A stretch of DNA of 43,293 bases, from NCBI GenBank assembly GCA_018057705.1, contig JAGPDF010000019.1, forward strand, positions 26,007-69,299, written 5' to 3'. Below are positions 1-9,071 of the stretch, one piece after another. Positions within the stretch are counted from its first letter, which is position 1; the number at the start of each line of letters is the position of its first letter. This DNA comes from Thermoanaerobaculia bacterium. GTDB lineage: Bacteria; Acidobacteriota; Thermoanaerobaculia; Multivoradales; JAGPDF01. A program made the translations under genes and the position numbers. A model generated the notes under the pieces. It saw nothing but the letters and a program-made list of their open reading frames with translations, was not told the DNA's origin and did not search any database.

Positions 1-29
1 GACACTGCGCCGCCCAGGCGCGAATCCCC

Positions 30-59
30 CCCTCGGCGCGGCCCGGGCCCCGCCGAGGG
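30..59. terminator. GC-rich hairpin downstream of the DUF1579 gene
   Basis: CCCTCGGCG at 30-38 pairs perfectly with CGCCGAGGG at 51-59 around a 12-nt GC-rich loop. It lies just past the stop of the minus-strand DUF1579 gene. No T-run follows on the minus strand, so a factor-independent terminator is possible but not proven. Confidence 0.35.
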
Positions 60-69
60 ACCGTGCCGA

Positions 70-699
70 CTACTTCTTGACGCGCTTCACCACGATCTCC
101 ATCATCTTCCACTCCTTGCCGTCGTCGCCCTTCTCCCACATCTCCATCCGCTCGTCGTCGGGGGAGGGCCAGGAGACGATCTGCCGGTTCTGCCGGCTCT
201 TGCCGCTCATCGGATCGACGTAGGTTCCGGTGAAGGTGCAGCCCTTCTTCAGGTCGGCGTCGCAGGTACCCGTCGTCGTCATCAGACCCGTGCTGAAGTT
301 GTCGGCCCAGGTCCCCCACCACTTGCCGTCCACGTTGTTGAAGCCGGTCATCCCCGTGCCTTCGAACGGCATTCCCATCATGGTGCCGCTCCAGCTGTCG
401 AGGAGCACCCGGCCGCCGAGCCCCATCTTGCGCTCGGCGCGCACCTGGCTGACCTGAGGCGGCGTGGTCGGCGCATCCCACATGGTCGAGGTGCCCTCCC
501 AGGTGCCCGTCTTCCCGGCCAGGTCCTGATGCGCCTTGCCCGGCGTCATCGCCTTCATCCAGGCCTCCATCTGCGCCTTCTGCTCGGGGGTCATCGGCTG
601 TTCGCCCGGCGCCTGCGCCAGCGCGGACGCCGCCATCGCGACAGCCACCACGACGACCAGCGTTCGCATCCACCTGCCACTTCCGATTCGGCTCTTCAT
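70..699 (-). CDS. Secreted DUF1579-family protein
   Basis: The 209-residue product starts at the ATG at 699, which is preceded by GAGGAGAGAG at good spacing. A longer reading upstream would run into guaB's 5' region and lacks this ribosome site. Residues 1-29 form a signal peptide (Arg-rich start, valine/alanine core, cleavage after Ala-Leu-Ala-Gln). The mature part has the DUF1579 pattern: a '[14 protein letters not shown]' opening, '[20 protein letters not shown]', a Trp-rich '[14 protein letters not shown]' segment and a closing Glu-Met-rich strand. The family is expected to be a lipocalin-like beta barrel of unknown ligand. It is divergently transcribed from guaB across about 100 bp. The biochemical role is unknown; family assignment is fairly confident. 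Confidence 0.8.
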   Translation of the reverse strand: MKSRIGSGRWMRTLVVVVAVAMAASALAQAPGEQPMTPEQKAQMEAWMKAMTPGKAHQDLAGKTGTWEGTSTMWDAPTTPPQVSQVRAERKMGLGGRVLLDSWSGTMMGMPFEGTGMTGFNNVDGKWWGTWADNFSTGLMTTTGTCDADLKKGCTFTGTYVDPMSGKSRQNRQIVSWPSPDDERMEMWEKGDDGKEWKMMEIVVKRVKK

Positions 700-799
700 C
701 GCCTCTCTCCTCTCGGGAACCCTGTTGGACCGTCCTGACTTTGATATCTTAGCCGCGGCGGGCGAGACGGTTGCACTCACATCCCCTGCCACCCAATCG

Positions 800-2275
<1,476 letters not shown>

Positions 2276-2290
2276 GTCACTGAAGCCGCG

Positions 2291-2308
2291 CCGGCGATTC
2301 AGCGCCGG
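2291..2308 (+). terminator. Short hairpin after guaB
   Basis: CCGGCG (2291-2296) pairs with CGCCGG (2303-2308) and is followed by TTTCC, 15 nt after the guaB stop. The stem is only 6 bp and overlaps the stop of the convergent PDZ gene. A weak bidirectional terminator is plausible. Confidence 0.3.
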
Positions 2309-3090
2309 TTTCCACCCTCCTGCAGGCGCTTCTCGAGCTCCTTCAGCCGGAGCTCGAGCTCCTTCATCCGCTGCTCGACCTCGGCGTCGATGCGCAGCTG
2401 CGTCGCCTTGAGCTGCTCCTTGAAGTCGGGACTCTCGAGCAGGCGCCCGAGGCGCTCGAACGCCGGCCCCATCTCGGGGAACGGCGTGGCGCCCGGCGCC
2501 GCTGGCGCCGCTGGCGCCGATGGCAGCGATGGCAGCGATGGCGGGAAGATCCAGCGGCCGATATCGACCGCATCGCGCTCGCGGCGCTCCAGGGTCACCT
2601 CGACCTCCCGCTCCCGTCCGGCGCGAACGACCGCGAGGGCCAGTCTCTCTCCCGCCTCGCGCGAGCTCACCTCGCCCGCGAAACCCCAGCTGTCGTGCAC
2701 CGGCTCGTCGCCGATCCGGGTCACGACGTCGGCCACCGCGAGGCCGGCGCGGGCCGCCGGACTTCCGGGCGCGACGCGACCCACCATGACGCCGACCTCG
2801 CGCGGCGCTCCGAAATGCTCGCGCAGCTCGGGAGTCAGGTCGACGAGCTCGACGCCGAGATAGCCGCCGGAGAGACGCGGCGCCCGCGGCGCCTGCGCTG
2901 CGCGAGGGGCACCCGGAGCAGCGAAAGGTGCAGGCGGAGCGGGCGGTGCTGTCGCCTCCCGCGGCGGGCGCGGCGGGCGAGACGCCTCGGGAGTGGGGGA
3001 CGACTGCGCGCTGCCGCCGGCAGCGAGCACCAGAGCCAGCGCCCCCAGGCAGGTCGAAGCGTGCACGATCCGGAATCGCAGCGGGTTCAT
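2299..3090 (-). CDS. Secreted PDZ-domain protein with C-terminal coiled coil
   Basis: The 263-residue product starts at the ATG at 3090 behind AAGGAG. Residues 1-29 are a signal peptide, followed by a Pro/Ala-rich spacer to about residue 72. One PDZ domain spans about 76-168 ('GYLGVELVDLTPELREHFG', 'VAPGSPAARAGLAVADVVTRI'), in the style of HtrA PDZ modules, but no protease domain is present. Residues 183-203 are a (Pro-Ser-Leu / Pro-Ala-Ala) tripeptide repeat encoded by 9-bp tandem repeats. Residues 212-258 form a Glu/Leu/Lys-rich coiled coil. It is the third gene of the sigma factor trio, its ATG overlapping the previous TGA (ATGA). An envelope scaffold or signal-sensing role linked to the sigma factor is inference. 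Confidence 0.8.
   Translation of the reverse strand: MNPLRFRIVHASTCLGALALVLAAGGSAQSSPTPEASRPPRPPREATAPPAPPAPFAAPGAPRAAQAPRAPRLSGGYLGVELVDLTPELREHFGAPREVGVMVGRVAPGSPAARAGLAVADVVTRIGDEPVHDSWGFAGEVSSREAGERLALAVVRAGREREVEVTLERRERDAVDIGRWIFPPSLPSLPSAPAAPAAPGATPFPEMGPAFERLGRLLESPDFKEQLKATQLRIDAEVEQRMKELELRLKELEKRLQEGGNRR
2496..2540 (+). repeat. 9-bp tandem repeat, five copies, in the PDZ gene
   Basis: Five consecutive 9-bp units of the form GC(G/A)(C/G)CG(C/A)TG run from 2496 to 2540. They are in frame in the minus-strand PDZ gene and encode Pro-Ser-Leu and Pro-Ala-Ala tripeptides between the PDZ domain and the coiled coil. Confidence 0.85.
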
Positions 3091-3536
3091 GAGTGACTCC
3101 TTGTCGGGGTGGAAGGTCGCTCGCCGCCGGTGGCGGCCGGTCCTGCTGCCGCCGCCGGTGCGAGATCGATGTAGAGATCGGTCGCGGCATCGCCTCCGAG
3201 GCGAATCGACGATCGCCGCCCGGCGAGGGCGCGGAGCTCCTCGAGCTCGCCCGCCAGGCGGCGATGCTCTTCGATGAGCGCGGTCCGGCGCTCGGCACGT
3301 TCGCGGACGACCTCGAGGCGCCAGGTGCCGAGGCTGGCCGCGACGACGCAGACCGCCGCCGAGAGCGACATCAGGCGCCGCCGCACGAGGCGCTGGCGCG
3401 TTGCCGCACCTGCGGCCCGCGACAACACCGTGGTTTGGAAACCGGGACCGGCGGTCGCCTGCGGCAGCTCGCGGATCGCCCGCGACAGCTTCTCGGCGTC
3501 CTCCGTCCGGCGGTCCCCTTCGGTCGGAAAGTTCAC
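3087..3536 (-). CDS. Single-pass membrane coiled-coil protein, putative anti-sigma partner
   Basis: The 149-residue product uses a GTG start at 3536, with AAAGGAG seven bases upstream. The start overlaps the sigma factor's TGA (GTGA), and its own TGA overlaps the PDZ gene's ATG (ATGA), so translation is probably coupled across all three genes. Residues 1-54 are soluble, with 'DAEKLSRAIRELPQA'. Residues about 55-72 form one transmembrane helix ('LMSLSAAVCVVAASLGTW'). Residues 75-105 are a charged coiled coil, and the tail is Ala/Pro-rich. There is no His-Cys zinc motif of classical ZAS anti-sigma factors. The position right after an ECF sigma gene and the cytoplasm-TM-periplasm layout suggest an anti-sigma or membrane regulator; this is context inference only. 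Confidence 0.6.
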   Translation of the reverse strand: MNFPTEGDRRTEDAEKLSRAIRELPQATAGPGFQTTVLSRAAGAATRQRLVRRRLMSLSAAVCVVAASLGTWRLEVVRERAERRTALIEEHRRLAGELEELRALAGRRSSIRLGGDAATDLYIDLAPAAAAGPAATGGERPSTPTRSHS

Positions 3537-4159
3537 GGCGCGGCTCCTTTCCAGTAGGACTGCAGGCGAACACGCAGGCGCTCCCGGGCGCGGAAGAGCC
3601 TCGTCTTCACGGTCGCCGCGGGGAGACCGAGAAGCCCCGCGATCTCGTCGATCGGTCGCTCCTCGAGCGCCGCGAGGACGAGCGGCGCGCGGAAGGCGAG
3701 CGGCAGCTCCGCGATCGCGCGCGCGAGCTCCGACTCGGCCTCCTCGCGCAGGAGCCGCTCGCTCGCTTCGGCCTCCTCGAACGCCGCCCGCTCCCCGCCT
3801 CTGCTCTGCCAACCGAACGGACCGAGCCGGCCCGCGAACAGCGCGCGCAGCCGCACCCGCCGCCGGCGTTCGCTGCTTCTGGCCAGACGGGTTCCGATGC
3901 TGTAGAGGTAGGCCTCGAAGCGCCCCTCCTCGCGGTAGCGGCGCCGGGCCAGCCAGAGGCGGACGAACGCCTCCTGGGCGATCTCCTCGCCCCGGTCGCG
4001 GTCGCCCACGAGGCGCGCCAGATAGCGCACCAGCGGATCGCGGTGGCGCTCGACCAGAAGGCCGAACTCCTCCCAGTCCCCCGCGCGGCAAAGCGCCATC
4101 GCCCGGGCGTCGAGGTCGACCGTCGTGTCGGGCAGGGCGGCGTCGAGAGCGCTCATCAT
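3533..4159 (-). CDS. ECF-type RNA polymerase sigma factor
   Basis: The 208-residue product starts at the ATG at 4159, with GGTAGGG just upstream; an in-frame TTG at 4168 is a less likely start. Region 2 spans about residues 20-95, including 'VERHRDPLVRYLARLVGD', 'GEEIAQEAFVRLWLARRRYR' and 'FEAYLYSIGTRLAR'. Region 4 spans about 145-200 ('LPLAFRAPLVLAALEERPIDEIAGLLG', with the recognition helix 'PAATVKTRLFRARERLR'). A charged, variable stretch links them. Length and domain order are those of extracytoplasmic-function sigma factors, which redirect RNA polymerase after an envelope or metabolic signal. It heads a trio with a putative membrane regulator and a PDZ protein. The target promoter is unknown. 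Confidence 0.92.
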   Translation of the reverse strand: MMSALDAALPDTTVDLDARAMALCRAGDWEEFGLLVERHRDPLVRYLARLVGDRDRGEEIAQEAFVRLWLARRRYREEGRFEAYLYSIGTRLARSSERRRRVRLRALFAGRLGPFGWQSRGGERAAFEEAEASERLLREEAESELARAIAELPLAFRAPLVLAALEERPIDEIAGLLGLPAATVKTRLFRARERLRVRLQSYWKGAAP

Positions 4160-4202
4160 CCCTACCAACGCGCGGCGAGGAGTTTGGTTCCCGGCGGTCG
4201 CC

Positions 4203-6614
4203 TCAGGCCCGAGGCTGCGGCAGCCAGACCAGGCCGACCCGCACCAGCTCCACGTCGGCCTTCTTCGGCTTCAGGGTCTTTGCCGTCAACGCGAGCGTCC
4301 GCGGATCGGTGCGCTGCTCGACCTCCGCGACGGCGGCCGCGAGCTCGGCCTCGAGCTCGGCGATCCGGGCCTGGACGGCCTCGACCCCCTCTTCGGCCAG
4401 GTCGACGTCGCGCGACTCCTTCATCGACCGCGAGGCCGATCGGGCCGAAGAGGCGGCACGCGTCAGCGTCGACGTCGAGAGCTTGCGCCGGCCGAAGAGC
4501 GCGCCGGCGACGGCGCCGAAGACCGAGGCGGCGGTGGCGTACTTGTGCGCCGTGGCCTGCGACTGCTGCTCGACCACCTTGGCCTGGGCGCGCCGCATAC
4601 GCTCCTCGAGCGCGGTGAACTTCGCAGCGAAGCGCGCCTTCACCTTGTCGACCTCCGCGTCGCGGCGCAGGCGAGCCTGGTCCGCCAGCCGGACCCGGAA
4701 CTCCCCTTCGCTCTCGCCGGGCTTCGAGCTCAGGTCGAGCTCCTTGCTCGTGAAAAGGACCAGCTCCTCGCCGCGCGCCAGGAAGTCCTTGAACGACTTC
4801 GCCCAGCTGTCGTAGCTCTTCGGCCGGGTGGCCTCGGCCGGCAGTGGGGCGAAGCTCCCGGCCCCCGGCGGAACGGTCTCCGAGAGCCCGCTGGCCTCGA
4901 TCGGCACCGCGCCCGCCCAGTCGACCATGAGGGCCTCTGCGCCAGCGATCGGCAGCGCCCGCGCCACCTCACGCGTGAAGCTCCAGCCGGCATCGGGGCT
5001 CTGGAAGTGCACCCTCCCCTGGCCGAGGATCGCGGCGCCGTAGCTCTCAGCCCTCCCGGCGGCGCCGGCGAAGAGCACCGCGATCTGCGCCGGCAGAATC
5101 GGCGCTGCGCCGGCGCCGGTCGCTTCGCTCGCCTCGACCGCTCCCGTCGCTCCCGTCGCTCTCGTCGCTGCCGTCGCACTGGCTGGCGGAACGGCGGCAG
5201 TCGCGGCCGGCCCCGCGCCGTTCCCCTTGAGCCTGCGGATCTGGTCGCGAGTGAGGGGTCCGGCGAGGTACGACATCGCCCAGCGGCTCTCGAACAGCAC
5301 CGGCCTCTCTTCGTGGACGTTGTGCAGCAGGAAGCGGCGCTGACCGAGACCGGCGAGAATCCGCGACAGCTCCTGGCGGTCGATGCCGCCGGCGACCCCC
5401 TCGAGGCCGTCGAGGACACGCGCCAGGTCGCGCTCGGTCTGCAGACGACCGAGCAGCCAGGTGCCGATGTTCGACAGCGCCTTGTAGTCGAGATCGACCG
5501 GATTCTGGGTCGCGAGGACGACGCCGAGGCCGAACGCCCGCGCCTGCTTGAGGAGCGTCAGCATCGGCTTCTTCGACGGCGGATTCGCGGTCGGCGGCAG
5601 GTAGCCGAAGATCTCGTCCATGTAGAGCAGCGCGCGCAGGCTGCTCGTGCCCTGCCGGGTGCGCATCCAGGCGAGCGTCTGGTTGAGCAGCAGCGAGACG
5701 AAGAACATCCGTTCGGCGTCCGAGAGGTGGGCGATCGACAGCACGGCGATCTGCGGCCGGCCATCCGCGGTGTAGAGCAGTTGCTGCACGTCGAGCGGCG
5801 TGCCCTTGAGCCAGACCTCGAAGCCGGGCGCGGCGAGCAGCGCGTTCACGGTCATCGCCAGCTCGAAGCGCTCCTTTGCGGGGTAGAAGCTCTCGAGCGG
5901 CAGCACGCCCACCTTGTCGAGCGGCGGCTTCTGCACGTCGGCGATGAGCTGTGCGAGGTCGTAGCTCCTGCCGTCGCGCCAGGCGCGGTCGAGGAGCGAC
6001 GAGACCAGGATGTGCTCGCGGCTGCGCAGCGGATCGCCGGCGATGCCGACCAGTCCCAGGAGGCTCGTCGCGGTCGACTGCACGCGGTCGCCGAAGAGCT
6101 CGGCGTCCTCCACCAGCTCGGGCGGCGGTGCGGCAAAGGTCGCGAGGATCGAGATCGGCTCGCCGGCGTTGCTGCCCGGAGTGAAGATGCGGAAGCTCGC
6201 CGCCGCCCGGAGGCGCCGGATGCGCTCGCCGTCCTGGCCCCAGGAGGCGAGCCCCTTCTTCCACTTCGCCGCCTCCGCCGCGGCGTAGGCCGGAACGTCC
6301 TGGCCCTTGCGGCGCGCCTCCTCCTCCTGCACCCAGGGCTCGAACTCGGCCGCGGAGAGGCCGGGAAAAGTCAACATCAGGTTGGTGAGATCCCCCTTGG
6401 GATCGATCACCAAAGCCGGCACGCCGTCGATCGCCGCCTCCTCGAGAAGGGCGATCCCCAGCCCGGTCTTGCCGCTCCCGGTCATACCGAGACAAACGGC
6501 ATGAGTCACCAGATCGCGCGAATCGTAGAGCAGCGGCTCCTCGCGGACCTCCCCCGTCGCCGCATCGACCGGCCGGCCGAGATAGAACAGTCCGAGCTTC
6601 TCGAAATCCTGCAT
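4203..6614 (-). CDS. HerA/DUF87-type ATP-binding protein with coiled-coil C-terminus
   Basis: The 803-residue product starts at the ATG at 6614 behind GGGGGAGG. It has an N-terminal HerA-like beta barrel, Walker A 'GMTGSGKT' at 43-50, then 'VPALVIDPKGDLTNLML'. A Walker B-like 'LLYMDEIFGYLPP' lies near residue 330, and a sensor region 'GVVLATQNPVDLDYKAL' follows. This fits the FtsK/HerA hexameric translocase superfamily. Residues about 465-505 are a low-complexity Ala/Thr/Gly linker made by 9-bp repeats. From about 590 to the end come basic coiled-coil segments with a small hydrophobic patch ('ASVFGAVAGALFG'). No NurA-like nuclease or SIR2-type partner lies beside it, so DNA translocation, mobile element control or a membrane function cannot be told apart from sequence. 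Confidence 0.8.
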   Translation of the reverse strand: MQDFEKLGLFYLGRPVDAATGEVREEPLLYDSRDLVTHAVCLGMTGSGKTGLGIALLEEAAIDGVPALVIDPKGDLTNLMLTFPGLSAAEFEPWVQEEEARRKGQDVPAYAAAEAAKWKKGLASWGQDGERIRRLRAAASFRIFTPGSNAGEPISILATFAAPPPELVEDAELFGDRVQSTATSLLGLVGIAGDPLRSREHILVSSLLDRAWRDGRSYDLAQLIADVQKPPLDKVGVLPLESFYPAKERFELAMTVNALLAAPGFEVWLKGTPLDVQQLLYTADGRPQIAVLSIAHLSDAERMFFVSLLLNQTLAWMRTRQGTSSLRALLYMDEIFGYLPPTANPPSKKPMLTLLKQARAFGLGVVLATQNPVDLDYKALSNIGTWLLGRLQTERDLARVLDGLEGVAGGIDRQELSRILAGLGQRRFLLHNVHEERPVLFESRWAMSYLAGPLTRDQIRRLKGNGAGPAATAAVPPASATAATRATGATGAVEASEATGAGAAPILPAQIAVLFAGAAGRAESYGAAILGQGRVHFQSPDAGWSFTREVARALPIAGAEALMVDWAGAVPIEASGLSETVPPGAGSFAPLPAEATRPKSYDSWAKSFKDFLARGEELVLFTSKELDLSSKPGESEGEFRVRLADQARLRRDAEVDKVKARFAAKFTALEERMRRAQAKVVEQQSQATAHKYATAASVFGAVAGALFGRRKLSTSTLTRAASSARSASRSMKESRDVDLAEEGVEAVQARIAELEAELAAAVAEVEQRTDPRTLALTAKTLKPKKADVELVRVGLVWLPQPRA
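5122..5175 (+). repeat. 9-bp tandem repeat, six units, in the HerA-like gene
   Basis: Six 9-bp units from 5122 follow the pattern GC(T/C)(C/T/G)CG(N)(C/T)C, the last four differing from GCTCCCGTC by at most one base. They are in frame and encode Ala/Thr/Gly tripeptides in the linker between the ATPase and the C-terminal region. Confidence 0.75.
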
Positions 6615-6753
6615 GCAGACCTCCCCCAGCTGGAATGAATCCTAACCGAGGCCAGGGGGACTTTCTCCGATCCTCCCCGCCGCCTCCACAAGTTCTCCAT
6701 CTCTCCTCGCTAGGGTTTCGGCAACAGCAGCAGCTCTCAGCCAGGAGACCAGA

Positions 6754-7431
6754 ATGCACAACGCGACTTCGACTCTCACCTTTCCCGAAGCGGTCCTGCG
6801 TGACGAAACGAGCGTCCTCTCCCAGATTGGCGAAGACCGAGACCTCGGTCGGACCACCCGCCAGGCGCTCTTCTGGGGGGCAGCCGCGGCGGCGCTCTTC
6901 GGGGTGACGCTGGGAACCTACGACCAGTCCTGGATCCAGGTCGCGAGCTCGGCGGTGAAGTTGCCGCTCCTGCTCTTCGGAAGCGCCGCTCTCTGCTTTC
7001 CGACATTTCACGCAGTGCAGGTCTTGCGGGCCCCAAAAGCGCTCTCTCTCGCGCAGTCTCTGGCACTCCAGGCGACCGCGCTTTCCTCGACGGCGGTGGT
7101 CTGGGCCTCGTTTTCGCTGCCGCTATTCTTCCTGATCGGAACCACCCGGCACTACAAGCTCGCCCAGCTCCTGGCGCTCGGAGTGGGAGCGGCCGGCGGG
7201 TTCGTGGGGCTGGCGCGCCTGAGGGCGGGCTATCGCAAGCTCTGTGATCCGGAGCAGAAGCGGGGCACCGCCAAGGCGCTGCTGCTCTACTTCGTGATCC
7301 ATGCGGTCGTCGGCGCGCAGCTCGCGTGGGTACTCAGACCCTTCATCGGATCGCCAACTCTCGGCTTCGAGCTGTTTCGGAATCTCGACGGCAACATCTT
7401 CAAACACATCATCGGGATGATGGGAAGCTAG
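6754..7431 (+). CDS. Multi-pass membrane protein of unknown function
   Basis: The 225-residue product starts at the ATG at 6754 behind CAGGAGACCAG. After a 35-residue cytosolic-looking N-terminus ('LPFEA'-like start, 'GEDRDLGRTTRQALFWG') come about six hydrophobic segments: residues ~36-55, 66-86, 96-120, 121-133, 139-155 and 172-190. The C-terminus has an amphipathic stretch ending 'NIFKHIIGMMGS'. It is the first gene of a five-gene plus-strand unit, with three bases separating it from the TPR gene. I do not recognise a named family. Its constant company with a VanZ-like protein and a two-component system suggests an envelope function. Confidence 0.75.
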   Translation: MHNATSTLTFPEAVLRDETSVLSQIGEDRDLGRTTRQALFWGAAAAALFGVTLGTYDQSWIQVASSAVKLPLLLFGSAALCFPTFHAVQVLRAPKALSLAQSLALQATALSSTAVVWASFSLPLFFLIGTTRHYKLAQLLALGVGAAGGFVGLARLRAGYRKLCDPEQKRGTAKALLLYFVIHAVVGAQLAWVLRPFIGSPTLGFELFRNLDGNIFKHIIGMMGS

Positions 7432-7434
7432 CCC

Positions 7435-8499
7435 ATGATCCGGTGCCACCGCTGGTTTCTCTTCTGCGTGCTGCTGATCGGCGCTGCCTGCCTCTCTCCA
7501 GCTGAGCGGCAGGCGGCGCTCTTCGCACAGGCCGACGCGGCCGCCAAGGCAGGCGACCTGCCGCGCGCGATTGCCCAGCTCAAGACGGCAGTCGGCTACG
7601 ACCCCAGCGACGTCGAAGCAGTGACGCGGTTGGCCGAAGTCCTCATTGGGGCAGACCTCGCCTGGGAGGCGAAAGTGCTGCTCGATCGATTCCCCGCCGA
7701 CGCGAAACGGGACGACCGGTTTCTCAACCTCAAGGCCCGCCTCTTGATCCGCTTCGGGCGCCTGGCGGAGGCCCTGCCGATTCTATTGGCGCTGGACGCG
7801 CGCGGCGGCGCGGATCCCACGACCGTAGAGGCAGCCGTCGAGGCCTGGGTCGCCAGGAAGGCAGAGCCCGCCGAATTCCCAGACCTGCCGGGCGCCTGGC
7901 GACTCGCCCTGGTCGGCGAGTGTCTCGAGGGTCAGGACCCCGATCTCGCCGCCCAGTGGTTGCGAACCGTTCCAGGAGACTCCAGTCAGGAAGAGAAACT
8001 GTCCGAGAGGGTACTGGCGGCGGTTCTCCAGTCGGACGACTCGGACCTCTCCGACAGCGTGGTTGCCCTCGCCGGGATTGGAGACACCGCGAACAAGGCC
8101 CTGACCCTGCGTCGCCACCTGGCCTCGAGGAAGAACTGGTCGGAGCTCCACCGCGTCGAGGAGCGATTTCTGGCCGACTACCCCGGCCATTCAGCCTGGA
8201 GCGAGGTGGCGCTCGCGAAGGCGTGGCGTTCGCTTCGCGCTGGCGATCCTCAGGCAGCTGAGCGGTTGGCAGCAAAGGTCGCGGCTCTCGATCCGGAGAG
8301 CGTCGAGCCGCTCGTCGTGCGCGGTCTGGCACTCCGGGAACGCGGGCGCGAAGGCGAGGCTCGCAAGGCGCTCGAATTGGCGCTAGCGTTGGACCCGACC
8401 AACGTCACCGCTCGCCGGGCGCTGTTGGGTCAGGAGCAGGAGCCGGGTGCGATTCGACTCGATCTGAATCTCCGAGGAGCGAACCTCGAAAACCGATGA
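7435..8499 (+). CDS. TPR-repeat exported protein
   Basis: The 354-residue product begins 'MIRCHRWFLFCVLLIGAACLSPAE', a short signal peptide ending in a Gly-Ala-Ala-Cys that could be a non-canonical lipobox, so export and perhaps lipidation are likely. The mature part is a run of helix pairs of tetratricopeptide type: residues about 31-60 ('AKAGDLPRAIAQLKTAVGYDP'), 62-95, 96-130, and three near the C-terminus, including 'LALRERGREGEARKALELALALDPTN'. Such repeats bind partner proteins. It overlaps the next gene by ATGA, so coupled translation with the VanZ-like gene is expected. The binding partner is unknown. Confidence 0.75.
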   Translation: MIRCHRWFLFCVLLIGAACLSPAERQAALFAQADAAAKAGDLPRAIAQLKTAVGYDPSDVEAVTRLAEVLIGADLAWEAKVLLDRFPADAKRDDRFLNLKARLLIRFGRLAEALPILLALDARGGADPTTVEAAVEAWVARKAEPAEFPDLPGAWRLALVGECLEGQDPDLAAQWLRTVPGDSSQEEKLSERVLAAVLQSDDSDLSDSVVALAGIGDTANKALTLRRHLASRKNWSELHRVEERFLADYPGHSAWSEVALAKAWRSLRAGDPQAAERLAAKVAALDPESVEPLVVRGLALRERGREGEARKALELALALDPTNVTARRALLGQEQEPGAIRLDLNLRGANLENR

Positions 8500-9071
8500 A
8501 ACTCCATCTGAGATCGAGCGCGGCTCGAACCTGGGTGCTGGTGGGCATCTACGTCGCCGTCCTCTTCGCATCCGTACCGTTCGCGCGTGACATCGTCGTG
8601 GGGCTGCGCGAGCAGCATCTCCTCGGCACGTCGGTGACGCTTCTCTACTTCGCCGCGGTGGTCGGGCTCGTCTATCACGTCGTCTTCGACGTCAGGCTAT
8701 CGGATCGAATCGCCTTCCTGGCGCTGGTTCTCCTGGCGCTGGTGACCGGGAGCCTCGTCCTCGGCCTCGCAGTGCCCGAAGAGCGTATCCATTTTCTTCA
8801 GTACGGCCTCCTGGCTCTCCTCTGCCGCAGAGCGTTGGCTTGGCATTTCGAGCCGCGCGGCCAGGTTCTCGGCGCCGTGGCCCTGGCGTCCGTAGCCGGA
8901 GTCCTGGACGAAGTGCTGCAGGGCGTCACGCCGGACCGGGTCTGCGATGCACGGGACATGATGATCAACTCGGTGGCGGCTTTCCTCGCGATCGTCGCCG
9001 AGGAGGCGTTGCACAACCGGCTGGGTTGGTTGCCAGGAAAGGAGGGGGATGAACCGAATCCTGGTGATTGA
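8496..9071 (+). CDS. VanZ-like membrane protein
   Basis: The 191-residue product has four to five transmembrane helices (residues ~12-30, 43-63, 72-91, 100-115, 122-140) and a VanZ-type second half. The latter contains 'EERIHFLQYGLLALLCRRAL', an acidic 'GVLDEVLQG', and 'RVCDARDMMINSVAAFLAI', matching the family's conserved His, Glu-Gln and Asp-Asn pattern. VanZ proteins affect teicoplanin resistance in Gram-positives; the many Gram-negative relatives lack an assigned reaction. Its start overlaps the TPR gene (ATGA), and its last 23 bases overlap the response regulator gene. The operon links it to envelope sensing by inference. Confidence 0.8.
   Translation: MKLHLRSSAARTWVLVGIYVAVLFASVPFARDIVVGLREQHLLGTSVTLLYFAAVVGLVYHVVFDVRLSDRIAFLALVLLALVTGSLVLGLAVPEERIHFLQYGLLALLCRRALAWHFEPRGQVLGAVALASVAGVLDEVLQGVTPDRVCDARDMMINSVAAFLAIVAEEALHNRLGWLPGKEGDEPNPGD

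Noticed and set aside
536-799. Upstream extension of guaB
   Set aside because: The extra residues lie opposite the DUF1579 gene and are not family-like; IMP dehydrogenases begin near '[13 protein letters not shown]'.
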